Source of the DNA: Nicotiana tabacum
Taxonomy: Eukaryota > Streptophyta > Magnoliopsida > Solanales > Solanaceae
Direction of reading: 5' to 3'
NCBI RefSeq assembly: GCF_000715075.1
Contig: NC_134100.1
Coordinates: forward strand, 26,032,609-26,096,608
DNA length: 64,000 nucleotides
The position numbers and the translations under genes are program-made. The notes below the pieces were generated by a model. It was given only the letters and a program-made list of their open reading frames with translations. It had not been told where the DNA came from and did not search any database. Positions 35,022 through 46,110 of the stretch are shown one piece after another (position 1 is the stretch's first letter; every line of letters begins with the position of its first letter).

Positions 35022-35033
35022 TGGTATCAGAGC
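35022..35033 (+). other. Initiator-Met primer binding site of the chromovirus
   Basis: TGGTATCAGAGC, 3 nt after the LTR end, followed by CTAGGTT. Confidence 0.93.
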
Positions 35034-35217
35034 CTAGGTTATATAGGTCTCACGAGTCATGAGCAGGTTTAGTAGAGTCTCGCAGATCGGTACAAAGAAG
35101 TCTATATTTATCCTTAGGAGGCTGCATGACCATTAGGAAACTTCATATTCTTGAAATTCTTGTCGTGCGAATCTGTTAATCCAAGTACTAAACTTCTGTT
35201 ATTCGATTCTCTCACAG
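35034..35217 (+). other. Short leader between PBS and gag
   Basis: About 180 bp of untranslated leader. Nothing notable beyond the primer site. Confidence 0.6.
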
Positions 35218-36720
35218 ATGGTGAGGACACGAGCGACCAGTCGGGATGGACAACCACCAGTGCCACCAGCTGGGGCCACTAGAGGCCTAGGACGCGGTCG
35301 AGGCCGTGGTAGGGGCAGGGATATAGCCCGCACAATAGCTAGGGAAGCACCTGCAGATCCACCAGCCGCCTCAGTTCAGGATCAGGTCCCAGTTGTGGAT
35401 GCTCCAACAACACTAGCTCAGCACCAATTGTGCTCATTGTGATTCCAAGTCTTCAGAAGGCCCTGGCTCAGATTCTATCAGTATGCACTGGCCTAGCTCA
35501 GGCGTTCTCAGTTACTGCAACTGTAGCTACTTCTCAGAACAGGGGAGGTACTCAGACTCCCATCGCTCGCACACCTGAGCAGGTCGTGCAGGGACTTCAG
35601 ACATCGGAGGCACCTCTAGCCCAGCCGGTTGTAGCTGTTCAGGACTATATAGCTCCTTCTATGCCAGAGGACAAGCAGCAGGTTAGAGAGGTTTGGTAGA
35701 CTTCAGCCTCTGACTTTTAGTGGTGCAGAGGGCTTGGATGCCTAGGGTTTCTAGGACAGGTGTCAGAGGATTCTTCATACAACGGGTATTCTGGAGACCA
35801 GCGGGGTCGCTTTCACTACTTTTCAGTTTTCTAGAGCTGCCTTCACTTGGTGGGAGGCTTGTGAGAGGCATAGGCCTGTTGGTGTAGCACCCCTTACCTG
35901 GCAGCAATTCTCCATTCTCTTTTTGGAGAAGTATTTGCCACAGTCTCGCAGAGAGGAGCTGCACAGGCAGTTCAAGTGGTTGCATCAGGGAGAGATGAAT
36001 GTGACGCAGTATGAGATGAGGTTCTCGGAGTTACCTCGTCATGCTATTTGGTTGGTTCCTATGGAGAGAGAGAGGATTAGGAGGTTTGTTGATGGCCTCA
36101 CGTATCAGCTTCGGATTCTCATGACCAAGGAAGATGGTGTCTGGTGCTACTTTTGAGGAGGTTGTTGATTGATATTGAGTCAGTTTGTCACCAGGAGCGA
36201 GATGAGAGGGAGGCCAAGAGGCTTTGGGGATCTAGTAGTTATGGTGGTGCTCCTTTAAGAGGTTATTTTCAGCACGGCAGAGGCCGTCCATTCAGACATG
36301 CTCAGTCAGCTCGCTAGGTTATCTATCGTAGGGCGTCATCGGGTCATGGTTCTCATAGTTCTCATCAGGGCCAATCATCACTCAGTGCCCTTCCAGCCTA
36401 GAGTTCATCCCGTGCTCCATCAGTTCAGGGCTCTTCTATGCTAGGTGCATCTGCTAGTCATTCCGGTGCTAGAGGTTCCCTTCAGTTCCCGTCTCCAGCA
36501 CCTGGGAGTTGCTATAAGTGTGGAGAGTTGGGTCATATGTAGAGGCATTGTCCTTGTCGTCTTGAGGGTTCATCTCAGTAGAGGAGTCAACCATCGGCTT
36601 CAGTGCCAGTTACTTCACCACCACCCACCCAGCCAGCTAGGGGTGGAGGTCAGTCAGCTAGGGGTCTCCCTAGAGAAGGAGGTCGATTAGGCGGGGGTTA
36701 GGCCCATTTCTATACACTTC
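35218..36720 (+). pseudogene. Chromovirus gag, broken
   Basis: ATG at 35218 begins MVRTRATSRDGQPP, the classic Del/Tekay Gag N-terminus with an Arg/Gly-rich GRGRGRGR block. The Gag core follows in another frame (about 35700-36156) with LTFSGAEG, WWEACER and LFLEKYLPQSRREELHRQF. The nucleic-acid-binding knuckle at 36509-36550 reads C-x2-C-x4-H-x4-C, but a TAG interrupts it after GHM. Seven TAG codons and at least two frameshifts are present. Gag would form the particle and bind element RNA. The frame and size fit Del-type Gag apart from the lesions. Confidence 0.85.
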
Positions 36721-37308
36721 CAGCTAGACCTGATTTTATCACTTCAGATGCTGTGATTACATGTATTGTCTCAGTATGGTGCAGAGATGCCTCTGTATTA
36801 TTTGATCTCGGTTCCACTTTTTCATATGTGTCATCATATTCTACTCGTTATTTGGATACGCCCCGTGAGTTTCTTGTTACATTTGTTCAGGTATCTACTC
36901 TGGTGGGTGATATTATTGTTATAGACCGTGTGTACCGGTCATGTATGGTAACTATTGGGGGTCTAGAGACCCTAGTGGATGTTTTATTATTATGTTTGGT
37001 AGACTTTGATGTTTATATTGGGTATGGATTGGCAATCTCCGTGTCGTGCTATTTTGGACTATCATGCTAAGATAGTAACTTTGGCTATGTCGGGTGTGCC
37101 ACGGATTGAGTGGCGAGGTTCGACTGATTATGTTCCCAGTAGGGTGATTTCATTCTTGAAGGACCAGTAGTTGGGAAAGCTTGTCTTTCATACTTAGCCT
37201 TTGTGAGGGATGTCAGTGCAGAGACTCCAAGTATTGATTCTGTTCCTGTACTCCTAGTACTTAGCCCTAAGCCCATTTCTATTCCACCGTATGGTATGGC
37301 ACCAGCGT
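36721..37308 (+). pseudogene. Chromovirus aspartic protease, broken
   Basis: The segment around 36783-36835 reads ASVLFDLGSTFSYVSS, the active-site motif of chromoviral proteases with Leu in place of the usual Ser or Pro. It follows Gag directly. The C-terminal part shows a frameshift near 37015 in the MDWLSPC-type block, and the linker to RT (about 37075-37310) is split between frames. The protease would release the Gag and Pol parts. Confidence 0.75.
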
Positions 37309-38520
37309 AGTTGAAAGAGTTAAAGGAGAAGCTTCAGGAACTCCTTGATAAGGGGCTTATTCGGCCTAGTGTGTCACCTTAGGGTGCGCCTATTCTATTT
37401 GTGAAGAAGAAGGATGAAACGATGAGGATGTGCATTGATTACAGGCAAATGAAAAAAGTAACAATCAAGAACAAGTATCCTTTGCCTCGTATCGATGATT
37501 TGTTTGACCAGCTTCAAGGAGCAAGAGTGTTCTCCAAGATTGATCTCCATTCATGTTATCACCAGTTGAAGATCAGGGACTCAAATATTCTTAAGATAGC
37601 TTTCAGGACCCGATATGGTCATTATGAGTTCTTGGTGATGTCTTTTGGGCTGATCAATGCCCCAATAACATTCATTAATTTGATGAATAGCGTGTTCCGG
37701 CCATATATCGACTCATTTGTCATAGTTTTCATTGATGATATTCTGGTATATTCGCGTAGTTAGGAGGAGCATGTAGAGCATTTGAGAGTTGTGTTGTAGA
37801 GATTGAAGGAGGAGAATCTTTATGCAAAGTTCTCCAAGTGTGAGTTTTGGCTCAGTTCAGTGGCTTTCTTAGGGCACGTGGTGTCCAGCAAGGGTATTTA
37901 GGTTGATCCAAAGAAGATAGAGGCGGTTCAGAGTTGGCCCAGACCGTCCTCATCCACAGAGATTCACAACTTTCTTGGTTTGGTAGGTTATTACCGCCGG
38001 TTTGTTCAAGGATTCTCATCTATCGCATCGCCCTTGACCAAGTTGACTTAAAAGGGTGCTCCATTTATGTGGTTGGACGAGTGTGAGGAAAGCTTTCAGA
38101 AGCTCAAGACTGCCTTGACCACAATTCCAGTGTTAGTTTTGCCATCAGCTTCAGGTTTATATACCATGTATTGTGATGCTTCAAGAGTTGGTATTGGGTG
38201 TGTGTTGATGCAGGAGGGTAGAGTTATTGCTTATGCTTCTCGTCAGTTAAAACCCCTTGAGAAGAACTACCCTGTTCATAATTTGGAGTTGGCTGCCATT
38301 GTTCGCGCGTTGAAAATTTGGAGGCATTATTTGTATGGTGTGTCTTGTGAGGTGTTTACTAATCATCGTAGCCTCCAACACTTGTTCAAGCAGAAGGATC
38401 TCAATTTCAGGTAGCGGAGATGGATGGAGTTGCTAAAGGATTATGATATTACTATTTTGTACCATCTGAGGAAGGCCAATGTGGTGGCCGATGCTTTGAG
38501 CCGGAAGGCGGTGAGTATGA
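37309..38520 (+). pseudogene. Chromovirus reverse transcriptase and RNase H, broken
   Basis: RT: LKEKLQELLDKGLIRPSVSP is followed by TAG (37380) where Trp is expected, then [20 protein letters not shown], the first catalytic Asp in [19 protein letters not shown] and the YIDD-type box as FIDDILVYS (about 37728-37755). A thumb segment with FLGLVGYYRRFV follows (about 37970). RNase [16 protein letters not shown] (about 38170), ARQLKP-type block and HNLELAAIV, and it ends at NVVADALSRK (about 38480-38508). Stops: TAG at 37380, 37761, 37797, 37899 and 38412, and TAA at 38049. The frame is otherwise largely kept, so point mutations dominate the decay. Confidence 0.9.
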
Positions 38521-40100
38521 GGAGTTTGGCATATATTCCTATTTGGGAGAGACCTCTTTTAGTTGATGTTCACGCCTTGGCCAATCGGTTCATGAGGTTG
38601 GATATTTCGGAGCCCATTCGGGTATTGACTTGTGTGATTTCTCGGTCTTCCTTATTTGATCGCATCAGAGAGCGCCAGTGTGATGATCCTCATTTGCTTG
38701 TTCTTAAGGACAAAGTTCAGCATGGTGATTCCAGAGATGTGACCATTGGTGATGATGGGGTGTTGAGGATGCAGGGCCGGATATGTGTGCCCAAAATAGA
38801 TGGGTTTCGGGAGTTGATTCTGGTGGAGGCCCATAGCTCGAGGTATTCCATTCATCTGGGTGCCGCAAAGATGTATCAAGATCTGAGATAGCATTATTGG
38901 TGGAGGAGAATGAAGAAAGATATTGTGGGATTTTTAGCTTGGTGTCTCAATTATCAGCAGGTGAAATATAAGCATCAGAGACTGGGTGACTTGCTTCAGA
39001 AGATGGATATTCCAGAGTGGAAGTGGGAGTGGGCTCCCACGGACTTTGAAGAAGTTCGATGCTATTTGGGTGATTGTGGATCGGGTGACCAAGTCCGCGC
39101 ACTTCATTCCTGTGAGTACTACCTATTCTTTAGAGCAGTTGGCAGAGATCTATATCTGGGAGATTGTTCATTTGCATGGTGTCCCAGTTTCCATCATTTT
39201 AGATAGGGGCACTCAGGTTACTTTACAGTTTTGGAGATCTGTGGAACGAGAGTTGGGTACTCAGGTTGAGTTGAGCACAATTTTTTACCCTCAGAAAAAT
39301 GGGTAGTCCGAGCGCACTATTCAGATATTGGAGGATATGTTGCGTGTTTGTGTCATTGATTTTGGAGGGTCATGGGATCAGTTTCTTACCACTCCCGGAG
39401 TTTGCTTATAACAACAGTTACCAGTCGAGTATTCAGATGGCTCCATATGAAGCTTTGTATGAGAGGCGGTGTAGATCTCCAGTTGGTTGGTTTGTGCGGG
39501 GTGAGGCCAGGCTATTAGGTAAAGACTTGGTGCAGGATTCTTTAGACAAGGTGAAGGTGATTTAGGAGAGGCTTCGTACAATGCAGCCGAGACAAAAGAG
39601 TTATGCTGACAGGAAGGTTCAGGATGTGTCATACATGGTTGGTGAGAAGGTCCTGTTGAAGGTTTCACCCATGAAGGGTGTTATGAGGTTTGTGAAGAAG
39701 GCTAAATTGAGTCCTCGGTTCATTGGGCCTTTTGAGGTATTTCAGAGGATTGGGGAGGTGGCTTATGAGCTTGTTTTCACTCCCAGCTTATCGAGTGTGC
39801 ATCCGATATTTCATGTTTCGATGCTCTGGAAGTATATTGGCGATCCGTCTTATGTTTTGGATATCAGCATAGTTCAGTTAGATGGTGATTTGACTTACGA
39901 TGTGGAGCCGGTGGCTATTTTGGAGCGTCAGGTTTGAAAATTGAGGTCAAAGAATATAGCTTCACTGAGAGTGCAGTGAAGAGGTCGGCCCATGGAGGAG
40001 GCTACCTGGGAGACCGAGCGGAAGATGCGGAGCAGATATCCTCACTATTTTGAGGCTTCAGGTATGTTTCTTGACTCGTTCGAGGATGAATGTTTGTTTA
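38521..40100 (+). pseudogene. Chromovirus integrase with chromodomain remnant, broken
   Basis: The zinc-binding N-terminus has HSSRYSIHLG (about 38831) and WCLNYQQ, where the second Cys is Tyr. A deletion of about 20 bp near 39030 joins EWKWEW to GLPRTL and removes the block with the first catalytic Asp. The second Asp is in LDRGTQVT (about 39205) and the Glu follows TAG at 39304 in SERTIQ. The GPY/F-type C-terminal domain reads LSPRFIGPFEVFQRIGEVAYEL, followed by HVSMLWKY. The chromodomain region (about 39890-40050) retains DVEPVAILERQV, then two TGA stops, and EEATWETERKMRSRYPH. Chromodomains guide integration to heterochromatin; here the whole protein is non-functional. Confidence 0.88.
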
Positions 40101-40112
40101 AGAGGGGGAGGA
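40101..40112 (+). other. Polypurine tract of the chromovirus
   Basis: AGAGGGGGAGGA immediately precedes the 3' LTR start TGTAACAACCCG. Confidence 0.92.
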
Positions 40113-42121
40113 TGTAACAACCCGACTGGTCATTTCATGAGTTACTTCTCTGTTTCCCCCATTTCTGCTTCTTATTGCCTTTTCCAGCTATATTATGTGT
40201 TATCAAGTTGGTTGGCTCGGGTTCGGAGTGGTTTTGATAAGGTTTGAGACACTTAGTCTCTTTTGGGTAAGCTTAAGTTGGAAAAGTTATCCGGATGTTG
40301 ACTAATGTTTTAAAGGGCTCGGATGTGAATTACGATGGTTTGGATAGCTTTGAGAGGTGATTTGGGACTTAGGAGAGTGATCAGAATGTGTTTTGGAGGT
40401 CCGCATTAGATTTGGGCTTGAATTGGCGAAATTGAAATTTTGCCATTTTCCAGTTGGTAGGTGAGATTTTGATATAGGGGTCAGAATGGAATTCGGACGT
40501 GGTTTGATAGACCTTTTGATCGAAAGCTGATTTTGGAAGTTTTTGGAATTCTTAGGCTTGAATCCGATGCAAATTTGGTGTTTTGATGTTGTTTTAAGTG
40601 TTCCGAAGGTTGGAACAAGTTTGAATGATGTTATGGGATATGTTAGCATGTTTGGTTAAGGTCCCGAGGGCCTCAGGAGAGTTTTGGGTGATTAAACGGA
40701 TCATTTCATATTGAAGGAAATTGTAGAAAAATTGCTGTTGGTGTTGCAAGATTTTGACCTTTGCGTTCGCGATGCATGTCTCGCGTTCGCGAAGGGTTGG
40801 GATGTGAGACTGTGAAGTTGTCCTTCGTGTTACCAAAGGTGGTCCCACGATTTCGAAGGGTTGAGATCAATGGTCATCGCGTTCGCGTAGAGGAAATGTG
40901 AGCAGCTGGGTCCAGGTTGATTTGTTCTTCGCGTTCGCGGATGGGGAGTCGCATTCTTGGTGATTTGGGAAGCTAAGCCTTCACGTTCGCTTACAGGGAT
41001 TTGCGAATGCAATGAAGGGAAAAGTTGTCAACATAAGTTTGTGCTTCGCAAACGCGAGGCGTTGACCGCGTTCGCGAAGAAAGATTTTGAATAGCTGGGC
41101 AGAATGTTTTAAAAGGCCATATCCGCGATTTTGGGTCTAGGTTTCACCATTGTTGGGTGATTTTAGAGCTTTTTGAGGAGGATTGAAGAGGGAATCAAGG
41201 GGGAACACTTGGATGTAAGATTTATGGACTTAATACTCAATCCTAATGTGATTTATACCTAATTAATCATGGAATTTGTGGAATTTAAGCCTAAATTGGA
41301 AGTTAGGGCTTGGAATTTGGAGACCTAAATCTAGGGATTTGAGGGGTCATTTGTGGTTGGATTTTGATGTATTTGATATGTATGAACGCATGAGGGTGTA
41401 AGGATTCTAGTTTTGTTATTTTTATCGAAATCCGAGATGTGGGTCCGGGGGGTCGAATTTGGCCAATTTCGGGATTTGTGTTGTAATTTGATTACTTTCG
41501 AGTGGGCTTTGTTCCCTTAGCATATTTTGATTGTTATGTACCGATTTTTGTTAGATTTGGAGCATCTAGAGGACGATTTGAGGGGCAAAGGCATCGCGGG
41601 CTAGAGTTTGTACCGGATAGAGGTAAGTAATGATTGTAAATGCTATCTTGAGGGTATGAAACCCTGGATTTCCCATTGTTGTGTTATTCTGAGGTGACGC
41701 ACATGCTAGAAGACGAGTGTGGGGTCGTACACCGTTGGGGATTGCAACTTAGTCCATACCCTATGACTGTTTAACTTTGTATTTGATTGAAAACTATTTG
41801 TTATCATCATGTTTTGGGCCTCGTGCCATATTTGGGCCACGTGCCAACTGTTTTGGACCTTTAGGGGATTTTTACTACTATTCCTCATTGTCTTGACTTT
41901 ATATTTATACTCAGTCATGCTATATTCTACTGTTTTCATAACTCAGCCATGTTTACTCTGTTTTGACATTTTAAATGATATTTTGGGCTGAGCATCATAT
42001 TTTACTGTGCCTGAGTGGCTTTAAGAGATTTCTGACTGAGTAGGATCGAGGGCCTGTATTGTGATATTATTATGGGATCGGCTTGCACGCCGCAACAGTA
42101 TTGTGCAGATTCATGATTTTT

Positions 42122-42391
42122 AGGCCGAGGGCATGAGTTGTACGCCACTAGGTGGCTTGATAGGAGGCCGAGAACCTGTTTGATTATGCCATGAGATGGC
42201 TTGATATTGCGCTTGGGCTGTAAGGGGCCCCTCCCGGAGTCTGTACACCCCTAGTAAGCGCGGGTGCCCAGTGTGAGATGTGGTATAGCCCGAGGGGCTG
42301 ATGTGGTTCCATGTTATTGCCCGAGGGGCTGATACGAGTGATTGTGAGATAGCCCGATGGGCTGATTCTGTTGGTATTTTGCCCGAGGGGC
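42122..42391 (+). other. Mini-hairpin array, 3' LTR copy
   Basis: GCCAC/GTGGC around TAG (42144-42156), GCCAT/ATGGC around GAG (42188-42200), palindrome AGGGGCCCCT (42223-42232), AGCCC/GGGCT around GAG (42287-42299), GCCC/GGGC around GAG (42319-42329), AGCCC/GGGCT around GAT (42351-42363) and GCCC/GGGC around GAG (42381-42391). The first hairpin (AGGCC.GAG.GGCAT) has lost its outer pairs. Confidence 0.75.
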
Positions 42392-42602
42392 TGACTTTAT
42401 GTGTCTATTTTTCTCTCTGCTTTTTTATTTACTCGTTTAAACTGCTAAAAGATGTTTTAGAGAGGTTTTTACTGGACTGTTTCTATGAGTTTTTACTATT
42501 TTATTACATTGTTATGGTGTTATACTGCCTCTTTGTAGCATTTTGCTATGATTTATGTGTTTTCTTATTGCTCAGCTGCCTTTACTTTTATTACTTACTG
42601 AG

Positions 42603-42607
42603 TTGGC
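42603..42607. repeat. Target site duplication TTGGC, left copy
   Basis: TTGGC flanks Athila B on the left and recurs at 56565-56569. The uninterrupted 5' LTR has a single TTGGC at 34612-34616. Confidence 0.93.
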
Positions 42608-44149
42608 TGATCGTAGCCTACTCCGCACCACTAAAAAGTAGCGAGAGAGGGTCGCAATAGCTTTTACCTGATTTTTGGGTCGGGATCAATTTCCACAGAG
42701 AGCTAGAAAGGGAGTTGAGTATCTATTTAGGTTGGGATTGCGTATTGGTTCCAAATTGCACTTCTGTTCATTTTTGGGTTTTCTTTTATAATTCTACTAT
42801 TATCAAACTACAAATTATAATTGCAACTAGATTAAGCTAAGAGTTAAAATGCTGCAAGTTGTGGGTAATATTCTAAAAGGCACTAGGGTAGTGACTTTCA
42901 CCTAGGTGGCCAATTGACGGGTAATTGCGTCTAAGATACGATTGATATGATTGGGGAATATGTTATAACCGTTGCTCGATATTACCCATTCTCACACCTC
43001 TCGGTAGAAAGAATAATTTTGCCCAATTGACTTTCTCAAGACCAATTGGGTATGCATATTTGCTCAAGCAACTAAGGTTCAAGTCGGGTATTACTCTCTC
43101 GAGGTTTAACCCTTTAATTGGGACTATCAATTCTCTTGAGTCCATCCCAATTCCTTATTGGATCAATTTCGGAGACTTAAACTCTCTTTCTTAAGAAGAG
43201 CCCAAGTCAACTAAGCACAAACTAGTGTTTGCAACCACTAATTCAGTAATTAAACCATGAAATTGACCCAAATAGCAAACACCCATAGTCAATATAGCCC
43301 TAAATTGCAACACCCATCAATTACCCACACTAGGGTTGAGCCACAACCCTAGCTAATGGGTCTAGCTACTCATACTTGAAGAGACAAACAGAGAAATAGA
43401 TGAAGATGAACACATATTAATTAATTGCTAAGCTAAATACAAAGATTCAATGATAAAAAGTAAGTAAAAATGCCCAAAATAGCTACAAGATATGTTCCCA
43501 CGAGCACAACAGCTATTCTAAAATGTCTGATGCCCTAAAAATGGAAAAAGGATCTATTTATACTAAGTTGGAAAAACTAGACAAAAATGCCCCTGCGGGG
43601 TTAGTGCGGACCGTACAAAATGGTGTGCGGACCCACTAGGATCTTGAACTTGAAAACTTGGCTCTCTGAACTCAGGCTCCGCGGACCGCACAGAATGGAC
43701 TGCGGTTGCGGAGGCTTCTAGTGCGGTTCGCACAAACTGGACCGCGGACCGCACAGGCTTGAAAGCTCCAACTTCACCCTCTCTGAACCTTGACTCTGCG
43801 GACCGCACAGAATGGTAGTGCGGCCGCATTGCCTTCAGTGTGGACTACACAAAACCTTCTGCGGCTGCACTGCCTTGATGCCTAAAGTACCAACTCTCTG
43901 AGTCTCCCTAGTACGTACCACACAAAGTGTAGTGCGGCCGTACTAGGCTTGTTTTTCCTGAGTTTGTCTTGTCTTTGGTACTTGTGCAAGTTTCACTCCT
44001 TTTGAGCTGATCTTTGACATCTTGTCACTTTATTGATCAAACCTGCAATCAAGCACAACTTATGAACCTTTTGGGTCTATTTTGTATGAATTTATAATCA
44101 AAGTGTAAGCAAGAAGGAGTATAAAATGCGTCAAAATTCCTAGTTATCA
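42608..44149 (-). repeat. 3' LTR of Athila B
   Basis: From TGATCGTAGCCTACTCC to CTAGTTATCA on the plus strand, matching 55027-56564. TATA box at 43555-43562 (minus strand TATAAATA) and palindrome cluster at 43600-43945. Confidence 0.95.
43600..43945. repeat. Paired GC-palindrome cluster, 3' LTR of Athila B
   Basis: Six units, each with a GTGCGGACCGCAC-type palindrome, a short spacer often ending ATGG, and a TGCGGCCGCA-type palindrome. This copy has several CG to TG or CA changes compared with the 5' LTR copy. Confidence 0.85.
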
Positions 44150-44185
44150 ACTCCCCCAAACTTAAGATTTTGCTTTTCCTCAAGC
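44150..44185 (-). other. Polypurine tract of Athila B
   Basis: The minus strand reads CTTGAGGAAAAGC, then CTTAAGTTTGGGGGAGT, ending at the 3' LTR. Confidence 0.9.
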
Positions 44186-46110
44186 AAACAAAATAAGACC
44201 CACCCCTTAAGGGAAAATCCAAGAAATTTTTAGCTGTCCTAAAACAACCTCACTAGCATCAATTGGGACTAACAATTGCCCTCAATACAAATGAGTCATT
44301 AACAACATTTAACCTTTGAATAACCATGGATCAAGTGCGACACAAGAGCTTCAAGAGTTGACTCAACACATCAAAGAACTCTCTCAATTACTTTGGTCAT
44401 TGTGGAACCCAAACTCACACATCCTCAACTCTCCCTAAGCAAACTTCACCTTAAGAATATTGGCACGCAAAATGAGGCTAATGGAATTTCACTCATCTCT
44501 CTCAAGAAAAAGTCACAAGTCCGGCTCTAAGTACCATATGCTTGCCCCTTATGTAAGTATCCACTAATTGAAGCTTCATTCAACTCAAGATCATATAGGG
44601 CTTTTGTGGAGATATTGTGAAGGCTTTTGGTTCAGGGTAGGACATGTTTTGGTCTAAGTAGGTTCCATCTTCCCTTAAGCACTTCTTTTGATTCATTTGA
44701 CACACATTCTCTTGACTCTTTGAGTCATTTCACATCTTTATAAGGGGTTAGAGAGACATACTGTCACTCTATCTTATGCATTTCAAACTTTTTTCTCCTT
44801 TCTCAACTTTCCACACCTTTCATTCTTTGCTCTTTCTTGAATCCCTTTTGTATTCTTTTTCACTTGGAACATTCTTTTTGTCTTTTTGCTTTTCTTTCTT
44901 TTTCATTGCCCCCTTTTTTTCATTTTGTTTCTTTTTCGTGCCTTTTTACCACTTTGTTTCCATCGTCGTCTCTCCCCCCAAACTTATACTTTTTCCATGT
45001 GCTAAAGGAAAGATCAGGTGCCAAGAGAGGGTATCTTTTAGAACGGGTATAATCTTGTATCATGGTTCTTGAAAGAAAAAGGTCTAAGGCTCAAAATGGT
45101 TAACTAGGGATCATATCATTAGTAGGCTATGGAATTATTCAAACAATCATTTGGATCAAGGAGAGCCTATAATCACGTCTCAAGTCAAAATTCACTTAGG
45201 ATTTCGCCTCAACAAACATTCAGGGCAAGTTCTAGACCAATGGCTCGGGACTTGGACTCGCAATTCAATTACTCACCACACAAGCTAAGGGATTGCTAAA
45301 GACAAAGAGTCGGGGGCCCCACAACGACCTTAGATACGATTTGAGTACACAATGGTCCCGAAAAACCACTTGATGATTATTGGTCAATACAAGAGTCTCA
45401 AGGTCACAACTTTCACCATCCTAAACACAACAACTTGTTTTTGATCATGAGATCAAAGGCAAATGTGCTAGGCCCAAGTGAAGCTTTGCTTGAGGTATCC
45501 TTAACTACAAACTACTAAAAACAAAAAGGAAAACGGACTCAAATCCTTAAGAAGGTTGTCACGCCATCCATCATTGAGAAGAGCCACCCGGTTCATACAA
45601 CACTCCACCTTTGGAAAGAATCGTGGCATTAAGAAAAACAAAGGCTTATTGAAAATGTCCAAAACAAAACAAAAAGCTACGAACATAAATAAGAAGCTAA
45701 AAACGAAAATTTTTGCAGAAAATAGAATGAATATATACAAGAGGGGATTTGAATATACAACGGATGGGATGAATATATACAATTATATACAGACCCAAAG
45801 TAAAATAAAAGTGCAATTAATGTAACTAAATATCAAATTATATACAGACCAAAGATGAAAAATCAAGAAAGCATAAAAATGTATCAATATATATACAGTC
45901 ATCCATCAAATGAATAGTAGGGCCTACCCCCTCAAATGAAAACTGGCATTGTCCCCAATGCCAACTAGTCTAAATAAGCACCAAAAAGATAGAGAAAAAG
46001 GATATAGAAGACTCCCTAAGCCCTGTCTATCTGCATAGGATCATGAGTGGTCCCTGGGTCCTCTGTGTGCTCGGGAACCTCAGACTGGTTCCCGGTGGTC
46101 TGCTCCTCTG
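44186..46110 (-). other. 3' untranslated region of Athila B with two extra PPT-like modules
   Basis: No supportable gene. Minus-strand modules: AGTATAAGTTTGGGGGGAGAG at 44971-45000, and GGGGACAATGCCAG followed by TGAGGGGGTAGG at 45921-45965. The positions and order match element A at 1436-1476 and 2430-2470. Confidence 0.72.

Larger units (their letters stand above)
40113..42607 (+). repeat. 3' LTR of the chromovirus, first part
   Basis: Aligns with 32228-34616. It includes a segment at about 40500-40650 missing from the 5' LTR, the CpG cluster (40753-41080), TTTTAAAAGG (41107-41116) and the hairpin array (42122-42391). It stops at GAGTTGGC where Athila B is inserted. The remainder is at 56565-56979. 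Confidence 0.93.

Noticed and set aside
35022..35033. tRNA-like matches at the primer sites (also 7525, 23231, 30779, 55004, 60600)
   Set aside because: Only 12-18 nt complementary to tRNA 3' ends, each directly next to an LTR. They are primer sites, not tRNA genes.
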